A stretch of 64,000 nucleotides of DNA, taken from Oxytricha trifallax (lineage: Eukaryota > Ciliophora > Spirotrichea > Sporadotrichida > Oxytrichidae). This document shows, piece after piece, positions 1 to 10,809 of the stretch. A model generated the notes under the pieces. It was not told the origin of the DNA. It did no database searches and saw only the letters and a list, made by a program, of their open reading frames with translations. How positions within the stretch are numbered: position 1 is the first letter of the stretch; each line of letters starts with the position of its first letter. Position numbers and translations under genes: made by a program. Where the stretch lies: assembly GCA_000711775.1 (NCBI GenBank), contig ARYC01017947.1:36575-100574 (forward strand), in the 5' to 3' direction.

Positions 1-382
1 ATGCAGAACTTTCATTCGGGATAAATCTCTATTTCTAAAAATTTAACTAAATAAATTCATTTTTGTTAAGGAAAGCAAAATAATTAAATTTACAAAAGAT
101 AAGCTGGAATTGTCAAATAAAAAGCTATAATCTCTCTATATTATTTTTAACTGCAGGCAACTAGGCTATTTTCATGAAAATATAGTAGCAATAGTGATTA
201 AAATATTGATCTGGTGCTCTCATATTTTTATGGTCAAATATGTACTATAATTCATTTATAAAATGAATATTAAATAAAATCCATTAAAATATATATTCTA
301 ATAAAATTGATAAATTAATTTCATAATTTAAGGATAGAAGATTATAAGTTGTATTTGCATTTTAAGCATCTAGATATTAAGA
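1..382. other. AT-rich DNA, nothing recognised
   Basis: No reading frame with convincing codon structure was seen under the ciliate code. It resembles the germline-limited spacer found elsewhere in the window. Confidence 0.4.
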
Positions 383-652
383 ATGAAGTTGATTGTTAGA
401 TCAAGCCAAGGAATCTTGAATAACCATTACTTTAAAATGCGGAGGAAGTTTAAGAAAGAGTTAATGGAGATGATGATATACGCAGCATTCTTTAATATCT
501 AAAAATAATTCTCACAGATTTAAGACATATTTCGATGGAAAAAAGAATTCTTCAGATACAGGAAATATACTTTCAAAGCTATAGGACAAGATAATTAATA
601 TATTAGAATAATATAAAATGCATTAAAATATATTATCATTTTCGCACTTTGA
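383..652 (+). CDS. Short hypothetical ORF, 89 codons (ciliate code)
   Basis: ATG at 383 runs to TGA at 650 when TAA and TAG are read as Gln. The product is basic and hydrophobic, rich in Lys, Phe, Ile and Gln, beginning MKLIVRSSQG. No domain is recognised. It could be a macronuclear-destined segment, part of a germline-limited gene, or a chance frame in AT-rich DNA. The clustered Lys/Arg stretch and the balanced use of Gln codons are the only arguments for coding. Confidence 0.25.
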
Positions 653-756
653 AATGATAAAAGAAGCAATTAGAGTAAATGAGTTTATCGATTAAAATAT
701 AATATCATGCTAATCCCACATATATATATATAAATTAATTAAAGCATTTTAATGTT

Positions 757-889
757 AAATAGTGTCACTAATAAGCATCTTCAAAGCTTTGTCCATATCA
801 AGAATGGAATCTTCAATTTTATCTTTAAAATCATAAATTTCATAGTCCAGCTTCTTCATTCCAAGCTTATCACACTAATCAATTAGTAA
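757..889 (-). CDS. Coding fragment, unknown product
   Basis: The minus strand is open with protein-like composition (KLGMKKLDYEIYDFKDKIED and on into an LDMDKALKML helix-like stretch). An in-frame TGA at 890-892 bounds it upstream, and no start codon is obvious. The charged, heptad-like pattern suggests a short helical or coiled region. It may be one exon or macronuclear-destined segment of a gene whose other parts are elsewhere. Confidence 0.3.
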
Positions 890-1092
890 TCATAGTAGAT
901 GCATACTACTAAATTCATAGTTATCATTTCCATTAATATAATATAAGTACTTCTTTAAATTGAATATATATTTGCTATTACCTTACATTATACCAACAGG
1001 ATTTTGCTGTTGATAGATGTTAGATCCTTAACAAGCAGTTGCTCTTCATCTCACATAATCAACAGTGATTCATCAGCTTTTTTCAAAATTGA

Positions 1093-1437
1093 AGCATAAT
1101 TTTACCATATTTTTATGATTTATTTTAGACATTAATAAATACTCTACTTTCTTCTTTGATAAGTTAAGTCCTACTGGTAATTAGGGAGAAAAGGCCTACC
1201 AATTCCGGTACTTTTCTGAAGTTCGAACCCATGAAGGCAGTTGGCTTTTACGAGATAAGTCCCAAATCTAAAAAACCTCCTCAGAATAAGTTAGGCAAGG
1301 TATGGAGGGACCTCACCAATAAAAACGACTGCCGTTTATAATCTCATCTCGTGTTATAACTAAATGATGCCATTATCCTTGAAAAAGGAAAAATAGGTGG
1401 ACAGGTATAATACAAGGAGCTGGGATACACCACATGA
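1093..1437 (+). CDS. Coding fragment 1 of a two-frame region
   Basis: The plus strand is open from after a TGA at 1090 to a TGA at 1435. An ATG at 1231 gives 68 residues (MKAVGFYEISPKSKKPPQNK...), but coding character extends upstream of it. Base composition is richer in G and C than the surroundings. A second plus-strand frame follows at about 1490, so the two may be pieces of one gene separated by an IES, an intron or a frameshift. No domain recognised. Confidence 0.35.
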
Positions 1438-1489
1438 ATATCCTATAGGCTCCATCTATTAAGATAATTAGAAGGAAAGTTTACAGAAA

Positions 1490-1834
1490 AAAACTCTGAT
1501 AGAGTATAAAACATAAATTTCGCCATCTATCATAGTTTAGGGGCAGTTCCGACTGAGAATTGAATTTGTCTAAATAAGACATAACATACCTAAGAAATAA
1601 AAGCAACTCAGGAATTTTAGTTGTATATAAGAGATAAATGAGAAGTCTTAGCTTACTAAGGCATAGGAGCCAATGTGTATACAAGCATCTATGCTTATAA
1701 ACCTGCTTGAGGCATAGTTCCCGATAATAAACATGCTTGAATTATCCTACTGGATTGATATTGTATTTCCAGATTAATTTCATTGCTAAAACTACCTAAG
1801 TATCATCTTTCATTTAGTTATTCCTAAACTGTGA
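1490..1834 (+). CDS. Coding fragment 2 of a two-frame region
   Basis: Open frame to TGA at 1832, Gln-rich with convincing amphipathic segments (for example MCIQASMLINLLEAQ). Beyond the TGA the same frame stays protein-like for about 25 codons until another TGA near 1915, so the TGA at 1832 may be a mutation rather than the true end. It lies downstream of the 1093-1437 frame in a different phase. Unknown family. Confidence 0.35.
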
Positions 1835-1919
1835 TGTCTTGATGATTCTCTCTTGGCATCCAAGTTAAGAGCTACTATAAAGCTTTTCTCACGTGTTGGC
1901 CTCCCTGTGAGCTCTTGAG

Positions 1920-2850
1920 TTTAAATCCGGAGTAGTTTCTTGCAGCAAATATCCTATTAATAAGGCAAAACTTAGGTAGGTATGCATCAGTTCATGCAAG
2001 AAATTAGTATATAAACAAACAAAATATATAATATTATATTTTGAATCAATAAAAATTGTATATAATTTCAATTAATTTTCTAAATCGCAATAATTGATGT
2101 TGTTTAAATAAATTCAGTAATTATTTTAAATAAGAATTAATAGAATAGAAATAAATATTCTATATAGTCTGTTATTTTTAATTTTAAATATATTTAAGAA
2201 TAAGCAAATAAATATCAAGTTAAATTGATTAAATTAAACCATGCTTGTAAAGATAATGGTACAAGTTTAATTATTAATAATAATAAATTTAAGGTAAATT
2301 TATAAATATATAAATAATAAAAATATAAAAAAATCAAAATGAATTTAAAAAGTAATGTATTTAATTATTATCATAAAGATAATCATTAAATGACTTCTTC
2401 ATTTTTATTTGGTAATTTCCTTAAAATAAAAATCAAGACTGGCTAAAATTTTAAGTGCTGCTGTAGCCACTATTTGATTTAAAATTACTATTACGAGACT
2501 AGGTTAAGATTCAAAGAATCCAAAAAAAGAGAAAAGTCCATCATTAACATTTTAACTGCTTTTAAATATCAACAACTCCTCACTCTAGATTCACATAATA
2601 GACACTAAATTATACAAAAAGATATTATTATAAATTCCAAAAAATTAAATCATTTTACTTCAAAGAATCCATTATGTAAAAAAATTGAATGTATCAAAAG
2701 AGTAATAATAAGATTCTATCCGACTTTGAATAGTGAATTTCTACATCATAAAAATATGGCAATCAATTAATATTATAAATTTTAAGAAAAAGATAAACTT
2801 ATTGGTTTAATAAGATTCTAAGTATCTAAGCCAAATTAAGGATAATTATG
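1920..2850. other. AT-rich intergenic DNA
   Basis: Runs of A and T and short direct repeats; no coherent frame was found on either strand. At 2815-2880 it shares about 60 bp of similarity with 5423-5485 (both contain AATTAGTGTTGTCGTT), a small dispersed repeat. Confidence 0.4.
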
Positions 2851-2851
2851 T

Positions 2852-3352
2852 TCAAACAGAATTAGTGTTGTCGTTGTTCTAGGTGAGAGTCAAGAATTTA
2901 GGGTTAAGGATTAGTCTCTAGGAGATTATTAGTTTAAAAGATTTAAAATTTAATTAAAAATTACTTAGAATCACTGATTTCAAATTACGATCACAGAAAT
3001 TTTATGATAAAATAATTTTTTATTTACTTAAAATCAGATTTATTAAATCAGCATCCTCCATATGCTGCTATGACGACAGAGCAAGATGAGTCATGTTGTT
3101 AGTCAAATTGATATTGCTATCGAGTCCGATCTATTATATGGTTTTAGATCCTTTTGGGTTATAAGCACGAATGCTTTATTTAGAAATTTGTTCAATCAAC
3201 ATGAAAGCCTTAGCTATATTCTCTGAGTTAAATGAAATTTCTTTATCAGTAACTAATGTAGCATCTTGAACGATATCATTTAATATACGAGTAGCAGCTG
3301 GACTGCTTAAACCGCTGAAAAGGATAGTTCTGGTACAGGATTCCTCTTACAA
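2852..3352 (-). CDS. Minus-strand coding fragment (3' part), unknown protein
   Basis: The frame ends at TGA 2852-2854 and is open back to about 3352. The upstream half is convincing protein (VQDATLVTDKEISFNSENIA, then an amphipathic stretch and LSSQQHMEDADLINLILSK); the last 60 codons are lower-complexity and may be non-coding. Together with the fragments at 3511-3870 and 4044-4352 it forms a minus-strand series in changing frames, as expected for macronuclear-destined segments split by IESs, or for an intron-containing or decayed gene. Family not recognised. Confidence 0.45.
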
Positions 3353-3510
3353 ACTACTGGTAAGTATATTCACATTACTAGATTTACTTTAATATTAGAT
3401 GAGAATCAGAGAAGGCGAATACACTGCTGTTTAGAGGAATTCCTTATAGTCTAGGGGAGTCCTTAACGCACCAAAATAATGTCTCAATCGTAACTTATAA
3501 AAGAAGCAGC

Positions 3511-3870
3511 ATCGCGAGTACATCACGCACCAGACCCTCCATTTCTCGAAGATGAGCAGAGGTTGGTTCTTGAACAATTTCCGAAAGACCCTTGTCGCGG
3601 CCCTTAGCTACATGAGCCTGAGGAATATCTGAATCTACCAAGCCCAAGTAATTTTGATATTGGGTCTTCCAGACTTCAGCTGATATTTTCTTAGAAATCT
3701 TGATAATTAATTATCTCGGCTCCAAGGATACGTGTCTGAGTAGTAGGTTCCACCTCAAGAAATATTTTGATGGAAATTCGTGTGGTATCCCTGGCAGCCC
3801 CATTCGAACTTACCTCTTGCCTTCGTTTGAAATATTAATTTTTTTGAAAAAATGCTTTTGCCTCCATTTA
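3511..3870 (-). CDS. Minus-strand coding fragments (middle part), unknown protein
   Basis: Two adjoining minus-strand frames. One, about 3511-3700, reads AEVWKTQYQNYLGLVDSDIP and continues through an acidic-basic segment ending near DVLAMLLLL. The other, about 3700-3870, includes IKIFLEVEPTTQTRILGAEI. Local GC content is clearly higher than in the flanks, as expected for coding DNA here. The two differ in phase, so a junction, intron or frameshift lies near 3690. No family recognised. Confidence 0.45.
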
Positions 3871-4043
3871 AAGGTAAGTCTCTAAATTATACATCAATTT
3901 ATTATCTATCCTTAATTATCTAATCACTTTAATAAACATTTTGCAAGTTTTTCTACACTTATATCATCTTATCAATGAGCATCATCATAACTGTTAATCG
4001 CGTAATATGTTATTCATCTGTAAGAGACTGAAAGATGTCTAAA

Positions 4044-4352
4044 TCAATCACGTTATTACATGAAATTCGAGAGACAAAGGAAAGGAAGCTCACAGTCAAA
4101 CAATCGCATTTATAGTAGAATTGCAATGAACTTTGACAAAAGCTACCTAGCAAAACATTAAATATTTTAAATTATTACTTCAATTTAGCAAGAATCCCAT
4201 GATAAAGCTGGGATAGTGAGGCCTCTAAGCCTAATGATAACACTGGTTTTAGGTAGAACAAATCTTCCCGGGCATCCTTCGTCGTCATACTTATCAAATC
4301 GCCTTTTTGAAGGCGTATTCGTGATCAGCGCCCTTTAATTAATAGTGTGGCG
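4044..4352 (-). CDS. Minus-strand coding fragment (5' part), unknown protein
   Basis: Open on the minus strand from after a TGA at about 4353 to TGA 4044-4046. The first half is convincing (RRFDKYDDEGCPGRFVLPKT, then a hydrophobic/basic stretch); the second half is less so. Same strand and same elevated GC as the fragments at 2.85-3.87 kb, so probably the same gene. No start codon identified. Confidence 0.4.
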
Positions 4353-5490
4353 TCAATATGTTTCGGAGAACAGTTTGAATTATTCGAAATAGACAAATGG
4401 TGTGCGATTTTTTTCGAAGAATTAGGAAAACTTATGCCAATTTAGACATAATAATTCATAAAATTCAAATATTTTTTTCAATAAATTCAATAAACTTTGC
4501 CAAAAGTTTAATATTTTTGGACAAAATTCAAAAAGATTTGCCAAATATCAAATATTTTATATATTTATAAAACTCATAATATGTTTCGTCACTTCATAAG
4601 TTTAAATCTAGTTTTTCGAGGTGTTTGCGACTCGAGCCTAAATCCGCTAAAGAAAAGATTGGCTTCCAGCTAAAGGCTGATTTTAAAAAGTGCAAAAAGT
4701 GAATTACTTATCGATGCAGTTTGATAGCTAGATGTGCGTGTGTCCGTGTCTTCTATTTAAGGATGTAATTTTTGCTCTTGAAGCCATGTTGATACTATTT
4801 AAATAATAATTTTCACTCTCTCTTTGCAGGGGATAAATAATTATTGCTTATGATATTTATTTTTATAAATTTATAACATTATCTAAAATTATATTAATTA
4901 AATATATAATTTCTGAAATAATTATTTAGTTTTAAATAAGCAATAAATAAAATTTATAAATTTTAAATGTCATATATATTATAATTAGAATATTTTTTAA
5001 TTAAATTAAATTAAATTGTAATTAAAAACTAAATTATTTAAATTTGGTTTAATTTTATCCAATTATTTTTAAAATATTTATTAATATTTAAATTATAAAT
5101 TTTTAAACAAAATATGTCTTCTACGACATTTATCAATATAATTCCTTTCTTTTGCAGACTATTTTTATTTGAGACTAAATAAAAATTTGATATTTATAAT
5201 ACTTTTTACAATTTCAATAGTTTTTTCAATTTGCCTTAATATAATTTGAAAACAGATATTATAAAAGTTTATTTTTAAGAGAAATTAGATTTATTTGTAA
5301 ACTTTTTTAAGATAATATTGCAACTAGACTATAAAAAGGTGACCAGATTCATATTTTTATAATACATTTCAGAGTAATGAATTAACAAATATTGCAAATT
5401 AAAAATACATTAAATCTGAATATAAGTATCTAAGAAAAATAAGATAATTATGTAATATTAGAATTAGTGTTGTCGTTTTTGTACTCTTAA
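4353..5490. other. AT-rich spacer with one short coding-like patch
   Basis: Around 4610-4720 the plus strand has a short coding-like patch (CDSSLNPLKKRLASSQ) ending at a TGA. At 4440-4560 short imperfect repeats of TTTGCCAAA and AAATATTT units occur. From about 4830 to 5490 the sequence is almost pure A/T and no gene is seen. Confidence 0.35.
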
Positions 5491-5581
5491 TTCATGGTTA
5501 TCACCAATTAATGTCAACTGCATGATTAAATTATACAAAATAATGAAAATCTCATTAAACAATTTTCATATATCGAACATT
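5490..5581. repeat. Left flank of TBE-A, homologous to the right flank of TBE-D (inverted)
   Basis: About 90 bp up to and including the ATT target duplication (5579-5581) is similar to the reverse complement of 46511-46605. Conserved blocks include ACTCTTAATTCATGG and AACAATTTTCATATAT. The matching flank on the other side is 9964-10015 against 42481-42532. Confidence 0.85.
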
Positions 5582-5699
5582 CGAAACCCCAAAACCCCTT
5601 AATGAGGTTTATAAGTGCTTTGATTTGGAGGGAATTCGTTAGGGTTGGGGTTATTAATAGGTTTTAATGTGAAATTTATAGTAAATGTATTTAATTTAA

Positions 5700-7074
5700 T
5701 CACTCAAAATGAACTTTTGGATCATGTGGTAGAGGTCTAAAGTTTATTTTAATTAACCACTATTTTATCTATTCAATTAATATGTCTGATTGTGGGTTTG
5801 GCTTTATTATTACTTACTCTGCCATTTATTTCATTGATAGAAATGCTCTATTTTTATCTATATATTGCTTTATTCTTTGCTTCACATCCTTTTCACAACT
5901 TGTTGAGTAGTAATCGTTGCGAGGCATATCGCATTCTATTATTATTTCTGCCATTGGCCACAAATTCCATTGAAATTCTCCATCTCTCCAGTCTTCTCTT
6001 TCTGGATAATAGCCCGCAGTTCCCATTACACTTCTACCCTTAATGCTCTGTTGAAGTCAATAATTTCTAATCTTACAGGTGAGAAGTTTATCATAATATT
6101 ATCAGGCTTCATATCTCTATGAACAAACCCTAACTTTTGAAGCTCTTTTATACCTTGTAAGGTTTAAGTTGCTATCATAGCAAGCTACTTATGATTCCTT
6201 TGATCAGTAATGAAATCTCTGAGGATCATTTCATATAGTGGCAGTCTAAAAGCAACATGATGCTTGGCAAGGAGAATAGCATCTAGATTGATTAAGTAAC
6301 TACACTCTTTAAACTTTGCTTGAGTGAGTACTTGATACTCATTTGTAAAATTCATTTGACACTTATCATCACTAAGGAGATAGTTGAAGGGATACACCTT
6401 GAATGCATATCGATGATCATTGATAACTTTCTTATCAAAGGAGTCTTCTAATATAAGGTAGCTTTAAAGTGAAGTTTCTAGGTCAATTTAGGCAAGAACA
6501 GGAATCGTTTTATATTGAATTTTAATCATAATCTTTGTGATTTCAAATGCTAGTAGGTTGCGTGATTTTCTCACATACTCTGATTCACTAGCTTGTTCGA
6601 GCTCTACCACTTTCGAAGATTTCCTCGATTTTCTATTGTTTAGTTGCTTCAATTCATCTTCATGCTTTTCAATCTCTAAATCTTTCTTGTGAGCTTTTAA
6701 AAGATGCTTCCTTGTATGAGCATACTGCTTATGGCACTCGAAGCAATCATACTTTCCGTCAATTTTTTCTTGCTTTAAGTATACAGATGGCTTGGCTTCT
6801 CTATGCTCTTTCATATTCCTATACCAACTAGATTTATGAGCGAAGTCTCTTTCACACTTCTCATAAAAGTATACTTCTTCTTCTTCAGTTGGTATAGGAA
6901 TTTCAATAATACCTTTCTCCTCCTCTCTGTCTCCCACACACTTGTTTGTCATTTATTTTCTATTATTAATTTCTATTTAAAAACAGAGACATCAAGTAAT
7001 AGCTCTGGTAGTTCTTTATTAGAGTTCATCTCACAGATATCACACTTTATATTGCTGCCAAAGGTAAGTCTCAT
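5700..7074 (-). pseudogene. TBE-A 57-kDa zinc-finger/kinase gene, frameshifted
   Basis: Minus-strand ATG at 7072-7074, stop TGA at 5700-5702. The N-terminal part has two C2H2-like fingers (CERDFAHKSSWYRNMKEH and CFECHKQYAHTRKHLLKAH). The C-terminal part is a kinase-like domain with HRDMKPDN, then DFN in place of DFG. At least two frame breaks are seen against TBE-D and TBE-F: a lost base near 6972, between the first exon-like stretch and the fingers, and a deletion near 6035 just after the DFN motif. The gene diverges from the 22-kDa gene across the 7.1-8.0 kb spacer. Confidence 0.85.
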
Positions 7075-7427
7075 TTAGTTTGATGGAAGTGCTGTATTTT
7101 TTCTTAAAATGTAAGCGCTTATATTTAAATTTGAATTTAAAATTATAAAATTGCATCTATAACTCAGAGCTCATAGGAGAGCTTTGCAACCCTATAAATT
7201 TGAAGGGAGGTTTTTCAAGTATTATGCAATAAAAATGAGCACTAAAAGACGAACCTGATCTAAATATGGGTGAGATAGTTACCATTTTTACTATCAATAA
7301 TAAGTTTATTACAACACGTACCAATTTAGGAGGTGCACCTAATTAAGTACGTACTGCTTTAGGAGGTATTGAGTGATTTTATGATTAAAATAAGGGTGTT
7401 CCTAATTATGTACTATCTTTAATTAAT

Positions 7428-7797
7428 TATGATAAATAAAAAGAAAAATAGTTGATTATATGAATTTAATTAAGATTAATAAGAATATTTTTAATGGCGA
7501 CGCTGGTGGAGCAGTTTCACTCACTAAAAATGTAAGTTACAAAAAAGATATCTAAAATTTTGATTTTTAAGAGGTCCTACCTGGTAAGAGCAGTGACTGA
7601 CTTTAGCTAAGATTTCGCAAAGAAACAGAAAGGAACAGGAAAGGCGTGATGATAACTAGTAATGGTGATATGTATTGTGGTGAATATAAGAATGGCAAAG
7701 CTGTTTAAGTTGGTTCTCTTCCATTTTATTTTAAAAGTATTCTTATTAATCTTAATTAAATTCTTATAATCATCTATTTTTCTTTTTATTTATCATA
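7428..7797. mobile_element. 370-bp MITE inserted in TBE-A
   Basis: Comparison with TBE-D, which lacks it, shows an insertion bounded by AAT on both sides (7425-7427 and 7798-7800). Its ends are inverted repeats of about 66 bp starting TATGATAAATAAAAAGAAAA, with only a few mismatches. The interior holds a plus-strand patch reading GDMYCGEYKNGKAVQVG, which resembles one MORN repeat, so part of a host gene may have been captured. The 3-bp AAT duplication is the same kind TBE elements make. Confidence 0.85.
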
Positions 7798-8043
7798 AAT
7801 GCTCTTAATTAAGTACTTACCAATTTAAATTTAAAAATATGGAACTATATCAGTTGAAATTGAATCAATCTCTCAAGTTTGAAACCAGTTCTCAAAACCT
7901 TCTACATATCCTTCTTAGAGGTTGACCTCCTATAGGATGCCCATATTTAATAGTAAGTTTTACAGAGGTATATAATTGAAATCAATAAACTTAAATTTGA
8001 ATATCATTTCTTAGATCTGTAAACAAGATGGGTCAATGATGCA

Positions 8044-8810
8044 ATGAAAAGAGTGCAAGCACAAGAATTGATTCAAAGATTTAGAAGCAAGGAGGATTTG
8101 CATCGCTATCTGGTGCAGCAAGGTAATGAACTCATAGTAACTAATCTTGATTATGTAGTTGGTTTGTTCTTGCCAACTATGGAAGGTATTAAAATTTCAT
8201 TTCTAAGAGCTATACTCTGAGAAGAGAAGAAAGCATTGAAAATTTAAGATGTAAAGTTTGCAGAGATTCCAAACTATCCAGAAATATCAGTTACTAATTT
8301 ATATGATGATTCTATGAATGACTCAGAGACTTCGCAGTACCTACCTACTAAGAAGCAGTTGTCAAATAAACTACATGAAAGAAGCTGTTTCTTTGGCATA
8401 CTTGCAACAATTAAAGGTGATTACTTGAAAGAAATTATTCAAGAATATCTTAAGAAAAGGTACAGCATCTCTTCAGAAGATAAGGACAAACAAGGGATCA
8501 AGATAAGTGAGAGCTGGCTATCTGAGCTGCAGAAGCACCCTTATATTTCAAGTAAGATTTGTAGCTTAACTCTTTAGAAAAATCTGGTACTGGCATCTTT
8601 TTGATGAAGGAATAGAGCAAGCTTCACAGAGAGCGAAAGTCGCAGACGAAGTATGAAGTTAGCAAGAGACTTTATTCAAATATTTAGCCTCCAGAGTCAA
8701 TGAACATAGATGCTGGAGCTGGCAGCAAGAGAAGAAACCTAGGCCCAAGCAAGCCTTAAGACGAAGAAAAGAAAGAGAAGCCTGCTCCCTCTAAAGAATT
8801 TTAAATGTGA
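8044..8810 (+). pseudogene. TBE-A 22-kDa-class gene with two small introns, broken
   Basis: The original start region near 8031 has lost about four bases against TBE-D, leaving an in-frame ATG at 8044. Introns are 8123-8158 (36 bp) and 8552-8577 (26 bp), both GTAAxx...TAG, at the same places as in TBE-B and -C. An in-frame TGA near 8218 replaces a TGC Cys codon of TBE-D. Stop TGA at 8808-8810. Conserved blocks are EIPNYPEISVTNLYDD, the LPTKKQLSNKL motif and a basic C-terminus after intron 2. Function of this family is unknown. It converges on the transposase gene. Confidence 0.8.
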
Positions 8811-8819
8811 CTTATATTT

Positions 8820-9883
8820 TCATTAACTTAACTAAAAAACTTATTTATATACATTCACTCTCCCTTCTTTAGCACACTTTTAAGCCAATTAATTATCTAC
8901 TCTCTTCGCTGAGCTTTTAATAAAGTCTACTGTATCGATAGGTAGGTCATGCATCAAGTGGTAGAGCAGCAGTTTCTTGTAATGACCTTTTAATATACCC
9001 CAGTAGAACTCAATCCCATTAAAATATGGACTGTAAGGTACGTTGAACACTGGCGTTATTCTAAGTTGTTCAAAACTCTTCCTTGTTTCTTGTGTCTTAT
9101 GAACAGAAAGATTATCAACAAACAGTATAATCTCTTATTCAGCGTACTTCTCTTTCAACTGTTCTAAGAACTTGACATACTTTTCTGTCTTAATTGAGCG
9201 AGGATGAATAACATAAGTTTCTAATCCAGCATCCTTGCTAATTCTCCCAAGAATTGCCATTGTTTATACCTTGACTTTCTAGTCATATACTTCTATATTA
9301 AAATGCCTCTTACACCAAGACTTCTAGATGAAAGTGTTGAAGGTAAACACAGCCTCGTCAGCATGTATAAACTTAATATTATTCATTGAGCTCTCTGCAT
9401 TTAATTATAAATATAATTTAATTTGTTGTTGTAAAATTGCAGAGGGGAATCAATTACTATCTTGATACGATTAACACCTTTGTAAGAAATACTATTTAGC
9501 TTATAAATCTTTGCAACAGACTATGCAGAGATCTTCAACTCAGGGAATTGGCGATGAAACATAGTAGCTCGTTGGTCGAGAGAGAAGTGAGCCCAATACT
9601 TCAAAGTTTTTTCATTAATTAGATAGTCAATATGCTTCGAAATAAACTTTGACTTCCTCTTAGGCTAAGAATTCAGCTATTATTGCTTTAGTTATACTGC
9701 TATAAGGCAGTCGGAGCGAACAGTTGATGGACTTCGTTTTAAGAGCAGTGCAATAGACTTATAGTTCAGTACTGGTTTGACTTATTCACTATATATATCA
9801 CATCCATATGGCAGTTTAAACACTAAATCTATATACTCTTTATCATAAATAGACCCCAAAAGCTTGCTATTTTTGTCTCGCAT
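8820..9883 (-). pseudogene. TBE-A 42-kDa DD34E transposase, one frameshift
   Basis: ATG at 9881-9883 and TGA at 8820-8822 on the minus strand; 1064 nt, one short of the 355-codon frame of TBE-B. The lost base lies just before the first catalytic Asp (HADEAVF block), and TBE-D has the same loss. The other catalytic blocks are clear: LFVDNLSVHKT with the second Asp, and PYSPYFNGIEFYWG with the Glu. Codon 71, a TGA in TBE-B and -C, is a sense codon here. Known role of the family: cut-and-paste excision and insertion of the element. Confidence 0.85.
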
Positions 9884-10015
9884 TTAATTAATATCGTAAC
9901 CCCTAACAAATTCCCTAAAAATCATAGCACTTATAAACCTCATAAAGGGATTTTGGGGTTTTGATTCACCTTAAGCTTGGTATAGTTTAAAATCAATTTG
10001 ACCTGCCAAGGACCT

Positions 10016-10423
10016 CTAAAAACATTTCTAAGACAATTGCTTTAATTGTATAGATTTTGCTTTAAATGTATATATCTTGTTTTTTGATGGTGGAGGGGCA
10101 CGGAGATCCGGGTTGGTGACAGATTCGAATCATACACGAAAAGTATCTTGGGGTTCTTTGTGTGAATGATATTTAAATATTATAATTTTTTTTAAATTTA
10201 GATTTAGTCGAGGACTTGTCTGGATGTTATTGAGAATTTTAAAATACGATTTATCTGTTTTAAATTGTTGTCAAATCAGTTGAAGACTTAACCACTTCTC
10301 GCTTTGCTCTTATATTTTTGGATTGATTCTGAAAAAGGAGACTTTATTTTTATTTTTTTATATCTTTAATTTTATTAAATTTATTTTATTTAATTATTCA
10401 AAAAAAAAAATAAATATTAGAAT
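10016..10423. other. Spacer between TBE-A and the LINE
   Basis: AT-rich sequence with an A-run at 10400-10411 just before the LINE coding region. The LINE 5' untranslated region, or a 5' truncation point, probably lies here; no target duplication could be identified. Confidence 0.4.
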
Positions 10424-10708
10424 TTCGGACAGATTAAAGAAGGCGGGAAATTATGGAATAAGGAAAACTACCAACCAATGGGAGAAGGAAGCTACCAGTG
10501 TATTCAGAGAAGAAAGATTAAGGAGTCAGTGGAAACTCACAAAATCAGCAAACGTTGGAAAAGTATTTCGAAAGTTCAAAGACGAGTTCTTAAAATTCAA
10601 CATTCCAAAACCCGAATGTTCAGATCTATAATAGAAAATTTAAAGACCTGGACAGATTTACGGTCAAGCTTGACAATAGCCGACAGCTTGAATTCTACCA
10701 ACCAGTGA
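10424..10708 (+). CDS. LINE ORF1-like frame (partial 5' end)
   Basis: Frame open to TGA 10706-10708; the first ATG is at 10478, but coding-like sequence begins about 54 bp earlier (GQIKEGGKLWNKENYQPMGE). The product is short (75-95 residues), basic, with Tyr-Gln-Pro and Lys/Arg-rich stretches, compatible with a nucleic-acid-binding ORF1 product, though no zinc knuckle is visible. The ORF2 frame is already open upstream of its ATG and overlaps this ORF, so ORF2 could be reached by reinitiation or frameshifting. The 5' end may be truncated. Confidence 0.45.
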   Translation, partial: FGQIKEGGKLWNKENYQPMGEGSYQCIQRRKIKESVETHKISKRWKSISKVQRRVLKIQHSKTRMFRSIIENLKTWTDLRSSLTIADSLNSTNQ

Positions 10709-10809
10709 GAGAAGCTGAAGGATGGGTAAAGAGGAATGAGAGATTCGCTGAAAGATAGAGGACTAAGAGGAGAGAACAAGTGATAAGCAACAAAAGATAA
10801 CTGAATCAG

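Larger units (their letters stand above)
5582..9963 (-). mobile_element. TBE: TBE-A, telomere-bearing element transposon (decayed)
   Basis: Both ends carry about 75-bp inverted repeats starting with telomere-like C4A4C4 (left CGAAACCCCAAAACCCC, right its complement), flanked by ATT at 5579-5581 and 9964-9966. Gene order from the left is zinc-finger/kinase (minus), 22-kDa-class gene (plus), DDE transposase (minus), as in TBE elements of Oxytricha. It is longer than TBE-B and -C mainly because of a 370-bp insertion at 7428-7797. All three genes carry frameshifts or a nonsense codon, so this copy looks inactive. Confidence 0.95.

Noticed and set aside
5582..5600. C4A4 repeats as true chromosome telomeres
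   Set aside because: They occur as inverted ends of 4-kb elements flanked by 3-bp duplications, so they are TBE termini, not telomere addition sites.
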